DNA from: Rhexocercosporidium sp. MPI-PUGE-AT-0058
Taxonomy: Eukaryota > Ascomycota > Leotiomycetes > Helotiales
Direction of reading: 5' to 3'
Length of the DNA: 64,000 bases
NCBI GenBank assembly: GCA_020746875.1
Contig: JAGTJL010000019.1
Coordinates: 1-64,000 of the forward strand
The first letter of the stretch is position 1. Each line of letters opens with the position of its first letter. The position numbers and the translations under genes are program-made. Positions 36,801-48,479 of the stretch are shown in pieces. The notes beneath the pieces are model-generated. The model was not told where the DNA came from. It worked only from the letters and a program-made list of their open reading frames with translations, and made no database searches.

Positions 36801-39622
36801 CTCTTAAGGGACATACGAATATAATAGAAAGCTTATTAAATATTAAGCTTTATAAAGACTCTTGTTTTATAAATACGAGTTATTATTTTATTAATTAAAG
36901 GGATTAAATACGAATCCTTTTTTAATAAGACATTTAGCTTCCGGTAGTCGACGTAGAGCCGGAGACTACCGTCGGCCTTTTTAGCGAAGAAAATAAGAGC
37001 CGTATATAATGCGCTAAAAGGCTTAATAAAACCTTTATATAAGTTGTTAATAATATACCGCTTAATTTTTAATAATTATTCTTTAATTATACGCCGGAAA
37101 AGTTTAAAAAATAAGTTGTTTTCTTTAATAAGCTCGATCTAATAGTCTACGCCTTAACGATGCGCTAGTAGCTTGTCGGAGGCTCGCCAGGAAAAGAGAG
37201 GAATATACTCTTAATACTTTACTAAGAGCTTTTTATTTATTAATTCATTATTTTACGTGTATTTAGCTTTTAAGGCCTTTTTAAAGATTAAGTCTTTATT
37301 TATTAATATTATAAAGGTTTTTACTTTATTTTTTTTGGCTTTTTTAAATTAAAAGTATATTATAAACATTATTATTACTAATATAAAGAAGATTTCCGTA
37401 ATAAACGCCTTTAATTAATAATTTGCTGGAAGAGCTCGACGAGAGTTCCTTTCCTTACGTAGTAATCTTAAGTCACGAGATATTAAGAAGTTTAATTAAT
37501 CTTTTATAACTTAAAGGCGCCTTTTAACTTTTTTAACGAAACTCGAGGGTCGAGTCGGCGAGGCGCTAGCGGTAAGTCGTACGAAAACACTTATTTTTAA
37601 AGAACCGTCGAGTGCCGCGAGCTTAACTTACTTTCGGCGGTAATTATTTATATTTATAAAGGCGTCCTTTAGTTTTATATCGAGTTAATAAGACTTAACG
37701 ATTAGCTTATTAAAACAGTTAATATCGACGAAGACTCATTAATTAAAGTACGGCTATATAAATATATTTAACAGCTATTTTAGTCGATTATAATTTTTTA
37801 TATATAATTACTTTAAGTTATAATACTTAAGGAACTTCTAATTAATTAAGACGTCGGTATTTCTTAAGTTAATTATTAAAAAAGGGAAGTTAATTCGCCG
37901 GCGGTTAATAATTAAAGTAAGTAAAATAAACGTATTAATTAAGTTATCTTTTTTATTATTATAATTAATTAAGACAATTAATTAAGAAAGTATTATAAAA
38001 GAAATATTAAATTACTTAACGAATTAATATATAAGGAAGGTTTTAATTATCTTAAAAATATTCGCTTTATTATTAATATATATAAGTATTTTAATAAAGA
38101 ATTTATTCCTTTTTAATTTAATATTAACTAAGAATTATTATTTTTTAATAAGAGTACGAAAATTAAATATTAAGTCCTTTTATAAGTTATAACTTACGCC
38201 AAGGTATAAGTTTTTATTACGGCTTAAGAGTTTTTTAATAACTCGTTAATTTTTAAGTCTTTATTAACGATTAATTAAGAAATCGACTTATTAAAGGCTT
38301 AATCTCTTCGGCGCTTAAGGCAGTCGTTAGCTTAATAATTAGTTTTACTATAATAGAGGCAAGTATTAAAAGAGACGTCTTTAAGAGTAAGAGGCGGTAA
38401 AAAAGACTTAAGGCGGCGGAGGAATAAAGCCGAGGATAGCGAGCGCGGGCGAACCTTTAATAATAGTTTATAAATTAATATTAAAAGTTTTTATATTATT
38501 ATAGCCGGCGTAAAAAAGGTTATACGCTAACCTTTTTTTTAAAATGCCGCGCGTATCGTAATTATTAAAAGTAACGTTAGCTTAAGTCTTATAAGTCGTT
38601 ATAGCTTCTTCTAATATAATATTATAGGATTCCCGGTTTATAATAATTAAGAATTTATTAAAAGCCGTATAACTTTTATTTATTTTATACTTCTTTATAT
38701 AAATTATACGCTTAAAGGCTAAAGAAACCTTTTTATATACGTCCTTAAATTAATAAAAGTAAGTAATCTTATTAATAACTATATAAAAAGTGAATTTAAT
38801 TTAAAAGTCGTTATAAGTTATATTACTTATTAATAATTAATTATATATTCTCTTAATAGCTTAAACTCGGTTATAATTAAAGAATCGTTAGTTTAAGGCC
38901 GTTAAAACGTCGACGGCAATATTAAAAGTATTAATAAATTTAAGGTTTATATATTAAAAGATAATAATCTTTACTTTATTGGCGATATATTAAAAGTAAG
39001 CCTTAACTTATAATACTTTACTCTTAAAGTTACTCGAGTACTCTTTTATAAATATTTTTATTTTTATCTTTTAAGCGTCGTACTTAATATTGCCTTTATA
39101 GTCGTTAAAGAAAATACGGGGGTATTTGACTTTAAAGGGCTTTATAATTTAAATCGAATTGTTTAACTTTAATAAGTAATAATTAGTAATTAACTAAAAG
39201 TCCGCTATAAAAACACGTATCGATTAGTCGTAAGGAAGGGAGGGAGTACGAGTCTTTTAATAGGGGTTATTAAGAATATATTAATCGAGGGCTTATTTAA
39301 TAGCGGTAATAATAATAAAGTTAACGGAGATCTCTATTAATTAATTTACCTTTACTTATTAAATAAAGGTAAGGCCGTTTATAATAACGGTAAACTTTAG
39401 CGAGGCGTTAAAGTAATTCTGAGGTTTATTTTCTGAGTTAAAATCGAATTCTTTAAAATTATTAAGTTCTTTTATAAGAGTCTCGACTAAAGGAATAAAA
39501 GTATCGGTAAAGCCTAGTCGTAAGAGGGCGCTTCTTTCTTTGAAGCTTCGCCGACGAAAGGGAGAAGTCGGAAGGGGTAATAACACAAAGTAAAGAAGTA
39601 TTTAAGGTTATTAATCGATTTA
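33837..39622 (-). pseudogene. Gypsy-E gag-pol
   Basis: RT at about 37010-36930 on the - strand: ALYTALIFFAKKADGSLRLY followed by VDYRKL, the classic Gypsy FVKKxDGSLRLCVDYRxLN. Integrase and the C-terminal region occupy about 33840-35500. At the N-terminal end the frame 39586-39359 is open for 75 codons and reads like a gag start: RRRSFKERSALLRLGF, then LVETLIKELNNFKEFDF and NKPQNYFNASLKFTVIING. That frame is probably genuine gag, not a shadow, as it is on the coding strand, at the 5' end, and in family-like sequence. Elsewhere RIP stops are dense. Confidence 0.82.
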
Positions 39623-39627
39623 TTAAT

Positions 39628-39816
39628 TGTCGCGCCTTAGCGCAGTCTGCTGGTCATATGTATGCTCTCGTAAGCACTTACGTATATATATACTCGGGTT
39701 ATAGTTCTTTCTTACAGAAAATAACGCTTACTTTAATAAATCTTTTGAACCCTTGCTTTTCACGTTAATCGTAGAGCTCTTAAACTACTAAAAGCCTGCT
39801 TTACTTCTATACGATA
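39628..39816 (+). repeat. Copia-B copy 2 5' LTR (189 bp)
   Basis: TGTCGCGCC start, tatacgata end. Preceded by TTAAT. Confidence 0.93.
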
Positions 39817-39962
39817 ATTAAGAGCTATATCTGTTTTTATAAGCTATCTTTAGCATATACAGATTTCGAGCTTCAGTTAAGCTTATTCAACTCTAATTCT
39901 ACGATCTTCGTTTCGTTTCCTTACGCTTAAACCCTAATATACTTCTTAGCGCAATTATCGAG

Positions 39963-42900
39963 ATATTATCGCACGACAGTTTTAGCAGTCTTAACGCAAA
40001 TATTATATACTTAAAGCCTGAAAACTTCTTATTATAAATAAATCATTTAATTCTTAGCGCTTAAATACTCGGACTCTGGCTTTTCGTTAATTCAGATACT
40101 CTTAATACAGAAATATTAATTAAAATTATTAATAAAAATCCACGAACCGCCGAGCAAATCGCTTAATAGAAGAATAATCTCACTGAATTAGATTATATAA
40201 TGAAGACGAACGAGTATAACGAATAACTCTAGAAATAGGCGCTCGATCGTCACGCAGCAGCTGCGTCTTCCTCGGATTAAATAATTATAAGCTTTAACGC
40301 TTCTATTGCCTTTCTTTCTACTCGACCGCACGAGCTTATTAAGATAACCGCAGAATCTTGTCAAAAGGAAGCCGAGGCCGAAACTAAAGCGTATATTATA
40401 AAATACACAGTATAATAATTACGAATTACGGTATATTTTAAATTCTACGAATGGATTAAGAAAACTATAAGCCGCTAATTCTTCAGTATAGCAGCTATAT
40501 AACTTATCGCTGAGAAAAGAATTAATATTCAAGTACTAGTTCATACGCTTAAGATAATTTTATATTAAACGGATATAACGATTCAAACGATAATCTGCTA
40601 AAATTACTTATAATCTTTAAATATAAAGAACGTCCGAAACTTAAAAATCTGAATCATATAATATTAAAAGCTAATTCGTAAAAAGAACTTGTATTATATG
40701 CCAGAAGTGCTCGGCACTTTTAATATTAACTTTTTCCTAATCGCAGCTAATAATTTTAATAACTTATAAGCTTAAAAGTATTTCTTTAAAATTAAGAAAG
40801 CCGACGAGCTCGGGATATTTCCTAAATATTCCTTAGAATAGCTCGCACGGTTGTTTTATTCTAATCAAGTCGATCGCTAGTATTAATAGCTTATAAGTAG
40901 AAAATCAGAGCATAATTATTTTTCTATTTTTAGTTTACGCTCTAATAATAATAAGATACCCGACTCGGAAGCTTCTGATTTATATAATTAAAAATTAAAC
41001 CGATTTAAGATAAAAGAAAAACTTATAAAAAAGGCATATTTATACTTAAAGGATAAAATTTATTATTAGTTTTTCTTAAATTATACTTATTTTTAAATGG
41101 CAGTTTATAGAAAAGTATTTGCTAAATATCAGGATAGAATAGCTCGTTTAAACTTAAAAATAGATAATTAGTATTGTAATAAGATCCGGCAGTAGTTTAT
41201 TATATTATAATAGAAAGCTCTCCGCGAGCAAATAAGCTCAGATAAGCTTTTCTTTTAGTTAATAAAAGATCTCTTAGCAAAATTAAATAAATAAAAATCT
41301 AATAAATTAAATAAAAGAAAATCTACTTTTCCCGGAAACTTATTAAATAAAGGAAGAATAAGCGAGACTTACGCGTATCCGGTGCTTTTACTTAATCTGG
41401 CCGAGTATTCAGTTGCGAGTATATACTTTTTTTAGAATTTATTTTATTTTTTATTAGACTTTATTTTATTAAATAACTATAAAGCGATTAATTTAATTAA
41501 CGATCGTTCAATATTATTAAAAAGATCTTTTATAAAATTCATTCTTAAGAATTTAATTAAGTATAAGAGCTTTTAGTTGCTTATTATCAGACGCGGAACT
41601 CGAGTCATAAAAAGAATACTTAAAGGCTCGAATGAAGAATTATTTAATCTTACGCTTTACGACATCGCAATTATAAAGAACTTTCATATTAATATTATCT
41701 CTAAAGCTTATCTTTATAAAACTAATCTTTAGTTCTGTAATATAAATTACACTTTAAAATAGAACGAAGAAGGCTTACTAATTAAGAAATATTATATAAT
41801 ACGATAATTAAAACGTAAATAGAACCTTATTTTCTTTAAATATAAGTTACGTTTAATTTACTCTTCGAGCACTCGTAATATACTCTTAAGCGCTATAAGA
41901 ATTATAATATTTTTAACGTTCTTTAGAAAAGTAAATAAATTATATAAATTATCTAAAGATTATAAGTACTTTAAAATAGACTCGGAGCGTGTTTAATATC
42001 TACGAGCAAGTTATTTAAGTTTAAATGTTTTAAGAAAATTAATAAATACGGCGAGAAATATCAAGATCACTAAAGCAGTAAGAAAGATTAAGTGCGAGTA
42101 ATATACTTTAATTCATATTATTTAAGTAATCTTTAGACGTTTACCGGAAAGGAAATCCTTTAAATTATTTTAAAAAGTTATTTAAGATTTATTTAATTAT
42201 CCGAAATGCTAGAGTAATTACTCTTGGCTTCTCGTATTTAAATGCGAGTATAGCGGCTTACTCGTTAGTTATGTATTATAAATAAAGGAGTACGATAAAA
42301 TGTTTTAATATATTGAGAGCTTTGAAGCTTGGGTTCGAAAGCAGTTTGGACTCTTAATATGCAAATTTAAGTATAATTAAGAGAAAGCAATCATTGCAAT
42401 TCGAGGATTCACGAGATATAAGAGATAGGCTGATAAGCTCGGAATTGACCTCGAGCTCTTATTAACGGCAACTTATGAGCTAAATAGCGGAGCCGAACGA
42501 GCTAGTCAAGAAGCAATTAACAGAGGTATTAAGATGAGATTATTAGCTAATCTTCCCGTGGATCTAAGTATTAAATATGCACTCGTAAGGATTTATTTGT
42601 ATAATAGAAGCCTAAAGCGAGTAAATAATTAGCTATTATTTATTGAAGTTAATAATAAGTAATTTCGGAATTATTTTCGGTAGTATAACTTAGCGCTTAT
42701 TGCAAGACTTATTATAGATTTCAGATTAAACTAGAATAAGATTTATATATATAATTGTAAAGCGTATTTATTAATAATAAAAAGAGCTAAAAGATAAAAT
42801 AAGAAAGCGTTTAAAATAACTGCGCGTGCGTATATCGGATATCTTATAAGTTTCTACGCTTTTAATATTTATAAGATCTGGGTATTACGTTTCGACAGAA

Positions 42901-45520
42901 TAATTATCACGCGTAATATACGCTTTAACGAAGATAGCTTTTATATTACTTTAAGTAAAGAAGCAAAGATTACGATTCAAGAAGCTAAGTTTATTTGCGA
43001 TCTTATCGAGGAGGATGAGTTTGTCGTAAATTAAGCTGGAATTATTAAGAATATTACTGAAGATATAATTATCGGGGAAAATAATACGAATCTCTTAAGC
43101 GAAGACTTATTTTAATTATATATTAAATAAATTCAAAAATTAATTAAAAGCTTTAAGAGTCAGAACTCGGGGATAAAAGAGTATATTAATAGCTCGAGTA
43201 TAATAAATGGACTTCTAACTCCGGAATATACTTTTACTTTAAAAAGCTTTCTTAAATAAAATAAGGAATTAAAAGAAAATGCGTTAGACCGAGAGTTTAC
43301 TCTAAGCATAAAGCAGGACTCAGAGGCATTCGACTCGCGTGAGAGCATACAACTTACTAACCGAGATTCGAACGTATTATAGGATTAAGCGCGGGATCCG
43401 TCTCGATTATCACGTATTAAGATTCAAATACCGTCGAGACCTCGATTATAAGAGGAGTTTTCGGTAATGATTTTAATACCGTATCTTTAGACTGAAGTAT
43501 AAAGTGCTCGGACGACGGAAGTAAGATAAGCGAGAGTAATACGCTTTCAGATTGCAGCAGAAGAAGCTCAGTTAAAATTAAGTATATTTATTAAAAGCTT
43601 AATAAAAATAAAAAAGCTAGCTAAAAATAAAAGAAAAAGAAGAAGATTACGAAAAAATTAAAGCGATAAAGTATTTATAATACTTATAGCTTTCCTTAAA
43701 TAAATACGCTTCGATAAAAGTAATCCTAAGCTCGGGGGTAAGCTTAATCTCGGGAGTGATTAAATCCTCGATTAATATAGTAATCTTCGGTCCGAAATCG
43801 ATTAAATGCTTTAAGGGCTTATATTTAATTAATATATATTATTAAAAGAACAAGATGATCTTCGAGATTCAACGAAGATTATATATTATATAATTATAGC
43901 AGTAATACAATCGAGCCGTTAATTATTAAAAAAGAAGATCTTATTTCTAAAAATTAAAATCTAAGATCTTTTACTTAAACTAAAATAATAAAGCGATTTT
44001 GAGAATTATTTAATAAAAGAATAGTTTAAAGAAGATGCGAGCTTAAAGATAAAAATAATAAATAAATAAGATTATTAGACTTCAGAATTATTTAATTTAA
44101 GTATTATATTAATACTTATCCTGCTTATATGAGTTTTCAAGTATAAGCCAGATTTAAAAGGATATATTTTAAGATATAAATCTCGAATTATTATATAAAG
44201 TGATCTTTAAAATAAATTAACGATCGTCTTTATATACGTTAGCACGCTCTTAGCTAAATCCTTCCGAATCGTTATAGCGCTCGCAGCTTATTTTGACTTA
44301 GAAGTTAAGTGCTTCGACGTAATTAATGCGTTTATTAACGCTCTTCGGGATATAAATAACGAAACCGTATATTATAAATTCCTTCTAGGTTTTGATAAGC
44401 TTGGACATGTATTACGAGTTAATCGCGCTCTTTACGGGATACGTGATTCTCCGTACTTATAATATAAGTATATTAATAAAACGTTAATAAATTTAAGGTT
44501 AATTTTATGCTCGAAGGAATCGTATATATTTATAAACTTTAATTATAAGATCCTTATTCTTTTTTACGTAAATAATATCTAAATATTTTATTACCGAGAC
44601 GACTTAAAGCTCGGACAAGATTTTATTAAGCGATTAAATTAAGCGTATAATATGTATAATCTTAGAAATATTAAATAATTCTTAAGAATTAAGATAATAC
44701 GCGACAGAAAGCGTAAGACTATCTCCCTGGTTTATAATTAATATATTAAGAAGATTACTCGAAAGTTTAAATAAACTAATAAAAAGTATCCTACGATACC
44801 GCTTTCTTAAATCGATCTTATTAAGTATAAGGGATAAGCTTTAAAGAAATATATTAAAGCTTATTAAGAAAGAGTTAAGTCGGTATTATATATAGCAATC
44901 GTTACAAAATCAGACGTAGCTTTTACGATCGCCTAGCTCTTATAATTCGCGATAAATCTTAGTTTAAAGCATTTCATAATTATATATTAGCTTATTCGCT
45001 ACTTATTTAATACGCGCTTTTTAGATATTATATACGGAAGTAATTAAAAGAGAGCGCTTTATATTACTTCAGATATATCTTTCGCGGATAACGTCGAAAC
45101 TCAGAAGTTATTTTAAGATTATATAATTTTATTATTCGACAGGCTAATAATCTAGAAAGTATTAAAATAATCTATAATTATCACGTCGATTATTAAAGCA
45201 GAATTACTAGTATTAGAATATACCGGAAAAGAAATTATAATTCTTTAACGATTTTTTCGGAATTTAGCTTTTAATATTAGTAAGACTTAAGAGATCTTTT
45301 ATAATAATTAATAAACGATCAGATTAATTATAAATAATATTAAAAAGATTATTATTAAGCTTCGCTATATAAATATCTAAAACATATAATTTAAATAAAA
45401 GTATACTCGTAAATTATTTAAAGTAATATATCTTTTAACCGTTAATATATTTACTAATAAGCTCACGAAGAATCTGTTTCGCCAGAAATTCGAGCTTTTT
45501 AAAGCACTCTTAAACTTTAA
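39963..45520 (+). pseudogene. Copia-B copy 2 gag-pol
   Basis: The gag start codon is ATA here (ATG in copy 1). Integrase C-terminal region about 42480-42960: MRLLANLPVDLSIKYALVRI, NRSLKR, then IYNCKAYLLIKRAKR and RIIITRNIRFNED, the HLRVFGCRAY...RDVxFDE pattern of Copia. RT about 44150-44720: CFDVINAFINALRDINNETV, YGIRDSPYLQ, then FYVNNI at about 44568-44585 (YVDD) and YYRDDLKLGQDFIKRLN. RNase H about 44890-45450 with DISFADNVET, then a TSIIKAELLVLEYTGKE stretch matching SSTEAEL, and NIFTNKLTKNL at the end. No gag zinc knuckle was recognised. Clearly Ty1/Copia and dead. Confidence 0.92.
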
Positions 45521-45670
45521 TAATTACCGATCTCAAGTTAAAGAGCTTTAAATATATTTATTAAAAATATATTAAGAATATCTTCATGCGATCTTTTATT
45601 TATAAAACTTTTCTAATTTAATATTTTAAGTATCCGCGCTTTAAAAACGCCGAACGTAAACGCGAAATCC

Positions 45671-45790
45671 AGCCCGAGCTCAAGTAAAATCTACTTAAAT
45701 CTAGCTTAAGCTCAAGCAGAGATTATTTAAATCCGGCCCGAGCTCAAGTAAAGTCCGTTCAAATCCAGTCCGAGCTTACAGATAATCTAC
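45671..45790 (+). repeat. 32-bp tandem repeat, about 3.7 units, in Copia-B copy 2
   Basis: Units begin at 45671, 45703 and 45735 and share agcccgagctcaagtaaa plus a tract ending ttcaaatcc. Present in both Copia-B copies, so it is part of the element. It separates the end of pol from the end of the antisense gene, a place where a shared terminator could be expected, but that is a guess. Confidence 0.8.
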
Positions 45791-45821
45791 TAAAAACGTA
45801 AAAAATTTATTTAAGCTTAAA

Positions 45822-47006
45822 TTAACGAGTAATTATCGTCTTCAAGATTTTCGCGAATTTCTCCAAATCTTATATAAGATTATCAAATTTCACTAAAGAT
45901 CTTATATTAATATTAATATTATTATTAAAATTATCCTTCTTATTACGCTTTAAACTTAACTTCTAGAAGCGTATCAGAAGATTTAATTTTATATCTTTAT
46001 CAAATTTATTATTACTCGCTAAGTCTTTTATTAAAGCTTTTAAAATAGTTCTATATTTTTTAATACTTTGTGAATCGATCAATAAAATACTTAATTAATT
46101 ATAATGCGATTATTATACTTTTCTATTATTAGAATTTATAACTGCAATTAATCTTTTGCTATACTTAAGTATATCTCCTATAACGGAATCGCACTTATAA
46201 CCGGAAGTGCAATTATAATATCGACTTCTAGTAGCGAGAGTATTAATAAAGTAATATTTACGATTATTACGGCCACGAATAGTAGCGCGAATACATAGCA
46301 GATAAGGATCCGCAAACTCTTTTCTTAAATCTTAATTAATATAAATGAAATAAGTTATTAATAAGAAGTAAGCTTTGAAATAATATATATATACCTCGAG
46401 CGCGCTTGACAGGAGAGCGAGGCTTGAATAGAGTACGAGACGACTTGCGTTTTTTTAAAGTTAATAAAGAACAAGTGCGAGTCTCAAAAGCAAGAAGAGA
46501 GGTAAGAAAGGGAGTCGAATTAAGACGCGAAACGCGCGAAGCAGAAGAGGTATACTAGAAGCTATCTTTATCTAATATAATAACGCTTCTACTTAGTATA
46601 ACTAATAGTAGAGTATCAGAAGAACGCGTGAGAGTTTTCTTAAATAGCGAGCTTAGCTTAATACGAGAAGATCGAAGGAGAATTAGCTTATTATCAGAGT
46701 TATTAATAAGCGTATTTTCATCTTCGCGCGAAGAAAAATATTACTAATTATCTTCAGGATTTATTCTGACGACCGAACGAGTAAGAGGAGGATCATTAGG
46801 AAGCTTATTAATAAGCTTATTACCAAATACTTCTTAGTCATCGAACTCATCTTCAAAATCTTATAATATAATTATTAATAATTAGTTCAACAGTGCTAAA
46901 GTTATTTAAAAATGAAATTAAGAAATTAAATTGAAGAACTTACTTAGCGAGCTGCGATTTGATTATTAATACGCGCAATCGCTGCTCTGGAAGCTTTAAG
47001 AGGCAT
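45822..47006 (-). pseudogene. Antisense gene in Copia-B copy 2 (unknown protein, two introns)
   Basis: A spliced gene model on the strand opposite gag-pol, between pol and the 3' LTR. Exon 1 47006-46944 (21 codons, MPLKASRAAIARINNQIAAR), intron 1 46943-46861 with donor GTAAGT and acceptor TTATAA (TTATAG in copy 1), exon 2 46860-46395, intron 2 46394-46331 (GTATAT...AG), exon 3 46330-45822 ending TAA. Exon lengths join in phase to about 345 codons. Exon 2 starts with an acidic DFEDEFDD and is then Ser/Thr/Arg-rich, ending SPVKRARG. Exon 3 begins DLRKEFADPYLLCIRATIRG and has CTSGYKCDSVIGDILKYSKR, then a Lys/Asn-rich helical tail. Stops are TAA/TAG. I recognise no domain. Function is unknown; the S/R-rich basic part would suit a nucleic-acid or nuclear role. 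Confidence 0.7.
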
Positions 47007-47786
47007 GGCTAATAATCAAGGAGAATTTGCTAAAAGAAGTAGAAAATCAGAAGACAGAAGAAAGAAATAAGCAGGCAAATAAGCACGCGAGCATAAAGTG
47101 CGTTAATATTAAGCAAAGGTTAATTATAATAATACGAAGGTCGATATATATATATCCCTAGGGATGATCGTGATCGCGTTATTACAATACGGGACGCTTA
47201 AACTAATAATAAACTTATTAACCCGGGAGGCGGCGTATTGCATAAGCTAATAAGAGGCTGGTATATACTGTTGCGGCTTCCTGCTATATATAATAATCAC
47301 TCCAAAAGGACTAAATTCATTAATTACAGCTCAGTAATTTAATGATTAAACGGGATGGCACGAGATCTTAATTGCAGACCGAACCTTGCTTCAGCTTTAT
47401 TTTTAAAACCTGCGATTTACACGCGTTAGATATAATAATTAAGATCTTGTTTGCTTAATTATTACAGCTTAGCTATATCTTTAAATCTTATTTGTTTAAT
47501 TATATGCAGTTTGAATACGTGTTTATATTCTTATTTATTACTAATATTAATTGCTTAGTAGACTGCTTATATTAATATGCAGAGTCCTCGCATATTATAT
47601 CTTTAAAACGCGTACTTATATTTTCATTTATTATAGTATCCTAAAAGCATTAAATTGCTGCTCGGCGCTATGCTTTTACTAAGAATTAATATATATACTC
47701 GGGGAGCTTATATTGCATCTCTCGACTGCTTATGCGCCTTTAAATAATAAGGCTTATCTGTATAACGGAGCTTTATTATAAGGGTA

Positions 47787-47975
47787 TATCGCGCCTTAGC
47801 GCAGTCTGCTAGTTATGTGTATACTCTCGTAAGCACTTACGTGTATATATACTCGGGTTATAATCTTTTCTTACAGAAGGTAACGCTTACTTTAATAAAT
47901 CTTTTGAACTCTTACTCTTTACGTTAATCGTAAAGCTCTTGAACCACTAAAAGCCTGCTCCACTTCTGTACGATA
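47787..47975 (+). repeat. Copia-B copy 2 3' LTR (189 bp)
   Basis: tatcgcgcc start (RIP form), tgtacgata end, followed by the TTAAT duplicate. Confidence 0.93.
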
Positions 47976-47980
47976 TTAAT

Positions 47981-48220
47981 TAAATATAAGTCGAAGTCGA
48001 AGTCGAATAGCGCGCGTTAAGTTATATAAGGTAAGTTAACGGCAAGAGGTTTTCTAGCTTTCTTTAAGGCAATTTATTATTAATAAAAAAATACTTATTT
48101 ATTAAATAAGCCAAAGTATTAAGGTTTATCGTCAACTTATTATAAAGGCAGGGAAACGTAACGCGTAAGACGTAATAAAATATAACGCTTTATAGCGAAA
48201 GGGTTATTAGTCTTTTCTTA
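47981..48220 (-). other. Gypsy-E 5' leader
   Basis: 240 bp between Copia-B copy 2 and the 5' LTR of Gypsy-E. On the - strand this is the untranslated leader that should carry the primer-binding site next to the LTR. I could not match it to a tRNA 3' end. A short gtcgaa triplication (47990-48007) is visible. Confidence 0.55.
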
Positions 48221-48474
48221 TATTACGACTAACTAAAGGTTAATATAATATAAAAAATAACTTTATATTTAAACTTAAAGCTACGCTTAAAATTAAAAAA
48301 AAAATTAAAAAGAAAAAGAGAGCTTTTTATAAGAAGGAGCTCTAATATAAATACATAAAAGGTCCCCCTAGCCTTTCCCGATTAGGCCTAGCGCTATGGT
48401 TGCTATGCTAAGGCAATGCTACGAGCGATGCCGAGCTCGCTCGGTTAGAATACGAGGCTCAGGGAATCGTAATA
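48221..48474 (-). repeat. Gypsy-E 5' LTR (254 bp)
   Basis: tattacgact start, ggaatcgtaata end, followed by the target duplicate GTAAT. Conserved with 33565-33819. Confidence 0.92.
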
Positions 48475-48479
48475 GTAAT

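Larger units (their letters stand above)
39628..47975 (+). mobile_element. Copia-B copy 2, innermost element of the right nest
   Basis: 8348 bp, uninterrupted, with 189-bp LTRs and perfect TSD TTAAT (39623-39627 and 47976-47980). Colinear with copy 1. It gives the empty-site sequence for both M1 and Gypsy-C. It lies in the 5' part of Gypsy-E, between the gag start and the 5' LTR. Confidence 0.94.
33565..48474 (-). mobile_element. Gypsy-E, LTR retrotransposon nested in Copia-D
   Basis: LTRs of 255 and 254 bp at 33565-33819 and 48221-48474, starting TGTTACG and ending CGTAATA (originally CGTAACA). Perfect 5-bp TSD GTAAT at 33560-33564 and 48475-48479. Pol is on the - strand, and a purine-rich tract lies next to the left LTR on that strand. 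Copia-B copy 2 sits near its 5' end. Without it the element is about 6.6 kb. Confidence 0.92.

Noticed and set aside
43160..43348. 62-codon - strand open frame in Copia-B copy 2
   Set aside because: It is opposite the integrase/RT spacer of Copia-B, and the matching region of copy 1 does not keep it. Taken as a shadow.
46861..46943. A shorter intron 1 ending at 46896 in the Copia-B antisense gene
   Set aside because: It has a TTTAG acceptor but puts exon 2 out of frame. The acceptor that gives GATTTTGAAGATGAG next keeps the frame and is a proper TTATAG in copy 1.
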